From Candidatus Berkelbacteria bacterium (GTDB lineage Bacteria > Patescibacteriota > UBA1384 > 2-12-FULL-50-11), in assembly GCA_024654065.1 (NCBI GenBank), contig JANLIQ010000076.1, positions 1 through 44,109 of the forward strand: 44,109 bases of DNA, given 5' to 3'. Positions 39,542 to 44,109 of the stretch are shown here, one piece after another (within the stretch, counting starts at the first letter, position 1; each line of letters begins with the position of its first letter). The translations under genes and the position numbers were made by a program. The notes under the pieces are model-generated. The model searched no databases. It worked only from the letters and a program-made list of their open reading frames with translations, and had not been told where the DNA came from.

Positions 39542-40899
39542 TGTTCCGATCTAGCCAGCTGTCTTACCATATAAATGAAGGTCGCTAAAATAATGCGGAT
39601 ATCAAACCAGATCGACCAATTCTCGATGTAATAAAGATCGTATTTGACCCGGTCCGCAATCGGGGTATTGCCTCTGGCGCCGTTGATCTGTGCCCAACCG
39701 GTCATACCAGATTTTACATGATGTCGTTTGAGATATTCTGGTAATTCCTGAGCGAATTTAGCTACGTATTTGGGCTGTTCTGGACGCGGTCCGACAATAC
39801 TCATCTTGCCTATGAGTACGTCCCAAAGTTGAGCCAATTCGTCCAGATTTGTCTTACGCAAAATCCGACCGGCTGGAGTAACGCGCGGATCTTTCACTTC
39901 ATTACTCGACCAGCCCCGGAATTCTGGAAACCGATCGTCCCCATCAACATACATACTTCGAAACTTATGAAGGAAGAATTCTTTGCCGTCTTGCCCGATC
40001 CTCTTCTGACGGATAATTCCCGAGCCAGTAGAAACCTGACTAATAGCAAAGAGTATGAGTAACAGTGGCGAAAGAATGATTATGGAAGGTATGACTATAA
40101 CTAGATCCAATAGCCTTTTATAAACCCGTCCCCAGCCTTCTAGCGGTGTTCGGCGAAAGAATAATACCGGACTTCCAGCCAAAGTTCCCATCTCTACGTT
40201 AGTTGAGCGTACTGTGCTCAAGCTCGGCACCAGTACGAACTGTGTATTGGTTCTGTCTGCCCAACTAATAACCGACAACATTGACGCTTCGTCAAGAACA
40301 TTATCTTGTACAACTATCTCGTCAACTTGTCCAGGTTCTAGCTTTGTAAGTTCAGAAAGGTAGTCGCTTTTAATAATCTGGCTTAAGTGGCGACCATGTT
40401 TTTCTTCTATTCGGAAACTGCCTATCAAATTTTCGTGGTTACCCGAAACCAGTAAAACAGAACGAATAACCCCTATCCCTTGGCGACGCAGTATCCCAAT
40501 AGTAGCACTCAAAACCAACTTATCTACGATACACAACAAACTAGTCAGGCCTACACCGTAGACAATCAACAAACGAGGAAAGTTCTGGGCTTCAGGTGAT
40601 CTGCTTAGATATAGAAAGATCATAAAAGCCCCCCAACCCGACAGCAGACCTATAAGCAAGCGGCTAATAGCACTCCAGCCAGTCGGCAAAGAACGTTGGT
40701 TGTACAGACCTTGGCTAGCAAGAAAGACTAGCCAGGCTGGGGTAGCCCACCACAGAAGTCGTAGGTAATTAGAAAATGGGAGTAGATAAATATCTCCGCC
40801 ATCGGAGCGAAGTTTGTAGGCTAAAATCATCGCCAAGACGATTGCTACAGCATCTAAGATGACGGCTAGTATTGCTAAACTTACACTGAATTTTCTCAT
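39538..40899 (-). CDS. polyprenyl-phosphate sugar-1-phosphate transferase (WbaP/WcaJ-like)
   Basis: A 453 aa membrane enzyme. Four or so N-terminal helices (SLAILAVILDAVAIVLAMIL, YLRLLWWATPAWLVFLAS, LLIGLLSGWGAFMIFLYL, LLIVYGVGLTSLLCIVD) are followed by a CoA-binding-like middle domain. Then comes a re-entrant helix (LLDLVIVIPSIIILSPLLLI) and the bacterial sugar transferase domain with KFRSMYVDGD, RKTNLDELAQLWDVLIGKMS, IVGPRPEQP and the final SGMTGWAQINGARGN. The DE pair in TNLDEL and the PRP are catalytic in this family. It attaches a sugar-1-phosphate to undecaprenyl phosphate, the first step of capsule, O-antigen-like or glycoprotein glycan synthesis, and the GT4 enzyme follows. The sugar is unknown. 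Confidence 0.93.
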   Translation of the reverse strand: MRKFSVSLAILAVILDAVAIVLAMILAYKLRSDGGDIYLLPFSNYLRLLWWATPAWLVFLASQGLYNQRSLPTGWSAISRLLIGLLSGWGAFMIFLYLSRSPEAQNFPRLLIVYGVGLTSLLCIVDKLVLSATIGILRRQGIGVIRSVLLVSGNHENLIGSFRIEEKHGRHLSQIIKSDYLSELTKLEPGQVDEIVVQDNVLDEASMLSVISWADRTNTQFVLVPSLSTVRSTNVEMGTLAGSPVLFFRRTPLEGWGRVYKRLLDLVIVIPSIIILSPLLLILFAISQVSTGSGIIRQKRIGQDGKEFFLHKFRSMYVDGDDRFPEFRGWSSNEVKDPRVTPAGRILRKTNLDELAQLWDVLIGKMSIVGPRPEQPKYVAKFAQELPEYLKRHHVKSGMTGWAQINGARGNTPIADRVKYDLYYIENWSIWFDIRIILATFIYMVRQLARSEQ

Positions 40900-40917
40900 T
40901 CAAAGATATTGTACACC

Positions 40918-40942
40918 AGAAAACCGCTCTTTCGAGCGGTTC
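40918..40942 (-). terminator. intrinsic terminator
   Basis: On the minus strand AACCGCTC-GAAA-GAGCGGTT, a perfect 8 bp stem with a GAAA tetraloop, then TTCT. It ends the small gene at 40975. Confidence 0.65.
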
Positions 40943-40974
40943 TCCTTGCTTGTAACACGCGTGTTAAAGCAATA

Positions 40975-41178
40975 CTAACGAGCCTTACGCAACATTGGGA
41001 GACCTGTGCGAGCGTTCTCCATTACTTCGTAGCCGGCTGGAATTGCATCAAGGGCGCCCGGTCGGACGTCTTGAGCGAAGAAATAGATGGTCTGTTGGCG
41101 ACCGCCACGCAGGGTAACATCTCGGGAGTGTAGGTAGTAAGTCTTACCAGACTTTGCTGATACTTTGCTAAATGCCAT
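40975..41178 (-). CDS. small conserved-looking protein (YYLHSRDVTLRGGR type)
   Basis: A 67 aa protein from ATG 41178, chosen for the strong AAGGAGGTGA just upstream; three more codons are open before it. The sequence (SGKTYYLHSRDVTLRGGRQQ, then IYFFAQDVRPGALDAIP and a final RTGLPMLRKAR) is like short proteins I recall from CPR and other bacteria, with no assigned function. It is basic and compact, with no membrane helix or cysteines. It is a single unit with promoter and terminator. Its promoter region carries three TATCAGGT direct repeats, so the gene may be tightly regulated. Confidence 0.8.
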   Translation of the reverse strand: MAFSKVSAKSGKTYYLHSRDVTLRGGRQQTIYFFAQDVRPGALDAIPAGYEVMENARTGLPMLRKAR

Positions 41179-41241
41179 GCTTCTCACCTCCTTCCCTAAA
41201 GTTTTTTATTTTTAACTTGTGATACAGCAAACCAGTACCGT

Positions 41242-41318
41242 ACCTGATATACATTACTAAAGACCTGATACGAACCTGTCAAGAGGAAAGAGAGTTTTGC
41301 AGGTTCAATTACCTGATA
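41242..41318 (-). repeat. three TATCAGGT direct repeats around a promoter
   Basis: On the minus strand TATCAGGT occurs at 41311-41318, 41263-41270 and 41242-41249. The last two are 21 bp apart, two helical turns. One copy lies upstream of the -35, one in the spacer and one just after the -10 of the promoter at 41254-41282. Confidence 0.6.
41254..41282 (-). promoter_or_regulatory. promoter of the small gene at 40975
   Basis: On the minus strand TTGACA (41277-41282), 17 bp, TAGTAA (41254-41259). The -35 is perfect, the -10 is weak, and TATCAGGT repeats overlap it. Confidence 0.5.
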
Positions 41319-41326
41319 TTTTGTAT

Positions 41327-41376
41327 AAAAAACTCGAGGTGGCTATTCTGCTACGTTAGCTAAAACGGCCACCTCG
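41327..41376 (-). terminator. intrinsic terminator
   Basis: On the minus strand CGAGGTGGC (41368-41376) pairs perfectly with GCCACCTCG (41335-41343) across a 24-base loop, then AG and TTTTTT. It follows the zinc-finger-like gene at 41381. Confidence 0.7.
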
Positions 41377-41380
41377 GAGA

Positions 41381-41599
41381 TCATGTTACCTCGGGTGTCT
41401 GAATGCTGATGGGGGCTCTACCAACCCCCTTGCATGTTGATCCAGATTTGTCTAGGTGGTCTCGTAACATATAACGTGACTCCGGAACAAAAGAGTCAGC
41501 TAGTCCCTTTCTGTAACCTAACGGATCGAGATCTAGCCCGATCCCCTTCTGGTGACAGACAGGACAGACCCCTAATAAGACGGGGATTTCGATACTCAT
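41381..41599 (-). CDS. small zinc-ribbon-like protein
   Basis: A 72 aa protein from ATG 41599, with AGGAGG 12 bases upstream and a clear promoter. CPVCHQKG near residues 12-19 is a CxxC knuckle, and a second half MLRDHLDKSGSTCKGVGR (about 44-61) supplies a His and a Cys, so one zinc-binding site of CCHC type is likely. The C-terminus (APISIQTPEVT) is flexible. I recognise no family name, although short proteins with a front CxxC and a late H...CxGxGRxP are familiar from phage and actinobacterial genomes. It is a complete single-gene unit, divergent from uvrB. Confidence 0.65.
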   Translation of the reverse strand: MSIEIPVLLGVCPVCHQKGIGLDLDPLGYRKGLADSFVPESRYMLRDHLDKSGSTCKGVGRAPISIQTPEVT

Positions 41600-41630
41600 T
41601 TTCAGTTACAACCTCCTGGGTTATGGCTTG

Positions 41631-41658
41631 ATTGTATTAGCTAAGTTGGGTAAGTCAA
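41631..41658 (-). promoter_or_regulatory. promoter of the zinc-ribbon gene
   Basis: On the minus strand TTGACT (41653-41658), 16 bp, TACAAT (41631-41636). Confidence 0.7.
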
Positions 41659-41696
41659 GGGAAATACTGGTAATTTTCAGGTAGAATTGCAGAGTC

Positions 41697-43688
41697 ATGA
41701 AATTTGAATTGGCAACCGATATGAAACCAGCCGGCGATCAGCCGAAGGCGATTGAGGCGCTGGTTAAAGGAATCAACAAAGGCCTGAAGCATCAGGTGCT
41801 TTTAGGTGTGACCGGATCTGGTAAAACCTTCACCGCTGCTAACGTCATCGCTCAAGTTCAAAAACCTACCCTTTTTATAGCTCACAACAAAACGCTGGCC
41901 GCCCAGCTCACTAGCGAGTTTCGTCACTTTTTTCCAAAAAACGCTGTTGAGTATTTTGTCTCTTATTACGATTACTACCAACCAGAGGCATATATGCCCA
42001 ATTCAGATACATATATTGAAAAAGAAGCTCAGATTAATGATGAAATAGATCGGTTACGTCATGCCGCAACACAGGCGCTTTTAAGTCGAAAAGATGTTAT
42101 TATCGTTGCTTCTGTTTCCTGTATCTACGGTCTAGGTTCGGCAGAAGAGTATCAGAAAGCAACATTAGTTTTAACTAAAGGGGATAAAGCTGATCGTGAA
42201 GCAATTATAGATAAGCTTGTTTTTCTACAGTACCAACGCAACGATGTTGAGTTAGCTCGTGGTGATTTCCGTGCTCGTGGCGAAATTATCGAAGTGATGC
42301 CATCTAACGCCACTACACTAGTTCGGATTAAACTTGACGGAGATACTATTGCAGATATTCAGGAAATCGATCACGTAACAGGGACGATTACGGCAACCCC
42401 AAGGTTTGTGGTTATTTACCCTTCTCGCCATTTCGTTACCCCTCCAGAAAAAATTGAAGGAGCCCTTTCTTCAATCGAGACCGAACTTAAAGATCGACTT
42501 AAAGTGCTGGAAAAAGAAAATAAAGGTATAGAAGCAGATCGTTTAGCTCGTCGCACTCTTTATGATATGGAGATGATTCGCGAGGTCGGTTACTGCAACG
42601 GAATAGAGAACTACTCCCGACATTTTGATGGTAGGGCTCCAGGCGAGACTCCAAACACTTTAATGGATTACTTTCCTAAAGATTTTTTAACAATTATTGA
42701 TGAGTCACACGTTACTGTTCCCCAAATCGGTGGAATGTTTAATGGAGATAGGGCTCGTAAAGAAGTCTTGGTAGATTACGGGTTCCGTCTTCCGTCTGCC
42801 AAGGACAACCGTCCATTGAGATTCCCTGAATTTGAACAAAAAGTTGGTCAAACCATTTACACTTCCGCCACACCAGGATCCTATGAACTTGAAAGAACAG
42901 AGCAAACCGTGGAACAGATTATTCGTCCAACTGGTTTGGTTGACCCTGAAATAATTATTCGACCGCTAGATAACCAAGTTGGTGACCTAATGGAGCGAGC
43001 AAAAGAACGTGTTAAACGTGAGGAGAGAGTGCTCGTAACGACCTTGACCAAGAAAATGGCTGAAGATTTAACAGATTATTTCACTGAACAAGGTATCCGG
43101 GTTCGTTATCTGCATTCTGGTATTGAGACTCTAGAACGTATCGAAATACTGCGTGAATTACGTAAGGGTACTTTCGATGTATTGGTTGGGGTTAACCTTC
43201 TGCGAGAAGGCCTGGATCTACCAGAGGTATCGCTTGTGGGAATATTGGATGCTGACAAAGAAGGATTTCTCCGTTCTGACAGATCACTAATCCAAACAAT
43301 TGGTCGTGCCGCCCGAAACGTTCAAGGCCAGGTAATTCTTTATGCGGATAATATTACTGGGAGTTTAAAACGAGCAATCGACGAAACTGATCGGCGCCGA
43401 GCTATTCAGGAAGAGCACAATAAGAAACATCACATTACCCCAACGACAATTTCTAAAGAAATAACCTCAATAGTTGAGCAGGAGCTCTCTGAATCTGTAG
43501 GTTTAGATAAAATTGAAACCCAGTTAGCTAAGTCTAATATTGAATCCCTTATTAAAGCCAAGGAGCGAAGTATGAAGTTAGCCGCCCAAGAATTGCAATT
43601 TGAACTGGCTGCGATACTGCGCGACGAGGTGATAAAGTTGAAGAAAATGCAGAAAGAGAAGGCAGGTTTTGTCGACATAAAAGACTAG
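41697..43688 (+). CDS. uvrB: excinuclease ABC subunit B
   Basis: UvrB, the damage-verifying helicase of nucleotide excision repair, 663 aa and complete. The Walker A motif is GVTGSGKTFT near residue 39, followed by the damage-probing beta-hairpin YYDYYQPEAYMPNSDTYIEK, the Walker B-like DESH near 340, the helicase motifs TSATPGSYE, VGVNLLREGLDLPEVSLVGI and QTIGRAARN, and the C-terminal UVR motif (IKAKERSMKLAAQELQFELA). It partners with UvrA and UvrC, neither of which is in the window. No Shine-Dalgarno precedes ATG 41697; a TAGAAT box lies 9 bases upstream, so the mRNA may have almost no leader. A strong terminator begins at its stop codon. Confidence 0.98.
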   Translation: MKFELATDMKPAGDQPKAIEALVKGINKGLKHQVLLGVTGSGKTFTAANVIAQVQKPTLFIAHNKTLAAQLTSEFRHFFPKNAVEYFVSYYDYYQPEAYMPNSDTYIEKEAQINDEIDRLRHAATQALLSRKDVIIVASVSCIYGLGSAEEYQKATLVLTKGDKADREAIIDKLVFLQYQRNDVELARGDFRARGEIIEVMPSNATTLVRIKLDGDTIADIQEIDHVTGTITATPRFVVIYPSRHFVTPPEKIEGALSSIETELKDRLKVLEKENKGIEADRLARRTLYDMEMIREVGYCNGIENYSRHFDGRAPGETPNTLMDYFPKDFLTIIDESHVTVPQIGGMFNGDRARKEVLVDYGFRLPSAKDNRPLRFPEFEQKVGQTIYTSATPGSYELERTEQTVEQIIRPTGLVDPEIIIRPLDNQVGDLMERAKERVKREERVLVTTLTKKMAEDLTDYFTEQGIRVRYLHSGIETLERIEILRELRKGTFDVLVGVNLLREGLDLPEVSLVGILDADKEGFLRSDRSLIQTIGRAARNVQGQVILYADNITGSLKRAIDETDRRRAIQEEHNKKHHITPTTISKEITSIVEQELSESVGLDKIETQLAKSNIESLIKAKERSMKLAAQELQFELAAILRDEVIKLKKMQKEKAGFVDIKD

Positions 43689-43717
43689 GGACTCCCTTTT
43701 CATGGGGAGTCCCTTCT
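43688..43717 (+). terminator. uvrB terminator
   Basis: GGGACTCCC (43688-43696) pairs perfectly with GGGAGTCCC (43705-43713), then TTCT. It begins in the last base of the uvrB stop and overlaps the end of the convergent gene at 43700. Confidence 0.65.
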
Positions 43718-43960
43718 GAGGGTGTCGGCAAGGTGTTGCCGCAACCTCTGGTCGAGAGAAGGGCACAAAGACTCGTGCCCTTGAGTCACTAGATGAGCCC
43801 CGAGGCGCTTAAGCTCATCTCTTTCGGCGGTTTCGAGTCGAGAGTAGATCTCGATTGCCTTTTGACAGGTGATCGGTTCTGCTTCGAGCGTGACAAGATA
43901 CTGCCGAGCGGTTTGGCGACGGACAATCTGCACCTCGCGTCGGCTACCGGGCCTAAACAC
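43700..43960 (-). CDS. hypothetical small protein, leaderless GTG start
   Basis: An 86 aa protein from GTG 43960. It is soluble and mostly helical (AIEIYSRLETAERDELKRLG, then LDQRLRQHLADTLRRDSP), with an N-terminal basic strand region (SRREVQIVRRQTARQYLVTL). No motif or family is recognised. Evidence that it is real: a good promoter (TTGATT-17-TATCAT) ends exactly 7 bases before the GTG, the arrangement seen at other leaderless genes in the window, and the product is protein-like. There is no Shine-Dalgarno. It converges on uvrB and stops inside that gene's terminator. A chance frame remains possible. Confidence 0.5.
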   Translation of the reverse strand: MFRPGSRREVQIVRRQTARQYLVTLEAEPITCQKAIEIYSRLETAERDELKRLGAHLVTQGHESLCPSLDQRLRQHLADTLRRDSP

Positions 43961-43967
43961 GCCTAGT

Positions 43968-43996
43968 ATGATACCCTAATCGAATCAATTAATCAA
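43968..43996 (-). promoter_or_regulatory. promoter giving a leaderless GTG-start mRNA
   Basis: On the minus strand TTGATT (43991-43996), 17 bp, TATCAT (43968-43973), 7 bases to the GTG at 43960. Confidence 0.6.
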
Positions 43997-44038
43997 GAGT
44001 TTAGAGCTCGAGGTAGATTCTAGAGTCATCGAAACACT

Positions 44039-44056
44039 TCGGCTAATATAAGCCGA
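44039..44056. repeat. short inverted repeat before the right-edge gene
   Basis: TCGGCT-AATATA-AGCCGA, a perfect 6 bp inverted repeat around a TAATAT -10-like core. It could be an operator or a hairpin in the leader of the gene at 44076. Confidence 0.4.
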
Positions 44057-44075
44057 CTAGAAGGTGTGGAGATGC

Positions 44076-44109
44076 ATGACAAGACTGACGTATTATGAAC
44101 GAGAGATTA
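44076..44109 (+). CDS. 5' end of a gene cut by the right edge
   Basis: ATG 44076 follows GGAG at a short distance and opens MTRLTYYEREI, then runs off the window. Eleven codons are too few to identify it. The opening is reminiscent of the N-terminus of IS30-type transposases or of small DNA-binding proteins, but that is a guess. A second ATG at 44072 in another frame stops after eight codons. Confidence 0.4.
   Translation, partial: MTRLTYYEREI

Noticed and set aside
1..44109. CRISPR array, insertion sequence, integrase or prophage
   Set aside because: No regularly spaced repeats, no transposase or integrase motifs and no terminal inverted repeats were seen; only the eleven-codon right-edge ORF could hint at a transposase.

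Overview
The window looks like part of a small-genome bacterium of the Candidate Phyla Radiation (Patescibacteria) type. This is inference from several signs: compact translation genes (IF-2 of 567 aa, Obg of 320 aa without a C-terminal extension), a solitary PemK/MazF toxin of the form I associate with CPR genomes, exported proteins with a polymer-forming beta-solenoid look, tight gene packing, several apparently leaderless genes, and an intein in GyrA. TGA is used as a stop, so standard code 11 fits and a UGA-recoding lineage does not. I cannot name the phylum.

Layout. 1-2500: edge of an unknown gene, a cupin / DUF167 / alpha-beta hydrolase cluster on the minus strand, and a lone plus-strand gene of unknown function. 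2580-15615: the beta/str block on the minus strand, read rpoB-rpoC-rpsL-rpsG-(62 aa membrane protein)-fusA-(50 aa membrane protein), then tuf-rpsJ. A plus-strand island (4290-4896) with two promoter-to-terminator units sits between fusA and tuf. 15655-20154: a 1499 aa protein joining an M48-type zinc metalloprotease domain to an ABC1/UbiB-type kinase-like domain. 20226-29344: Obg followed by an AT-rich block of exported and membrane proteins, including a duplicated two-gene module (one-TM protein plus large secreted beta-solenoid protein), a putative-Ig lipoprotein and a YbbR protein with a CdaA-like membrane domain. 29423-30486: a candidate small RNA, a MazF toxin and a divergent HTH-like gene. 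30674-38433: gyrB-gyrA(with intein)-infB, preceded by a structured GC-rich RNA containing a 32-codon ORF. 38450-40899: a glycosyltransferase and a polyprenyl-phosphate sugar-1-phosphate transferase. 40975-44109: two small conserved-looking proteins, uvrB, a small leaderless gene and a gene cut by the right edge.

How it works together. Most of the minus strand is core machinery for transcription, translation and DNA topology. Between these operons lie many short units, each with its own sigma-70-like promoter (TTGACN, 16-18 bp, TAnnnT), a strong Shine-Dalgarno or none at all, and an intrinsic terminator. The 21-29 kb block probably builds a cell-surface structure.

Most interesting: the M48-ABC1 fusion; the duplicated surface module; the HNH intein at a GyrA site near the active-site Tyr; the recurrent leaderless architecture; a near-identical 5' leader in front of two unrelated small genes; and the structured RNA units at 4326-4529, 29458-29542 and 38126-38398.
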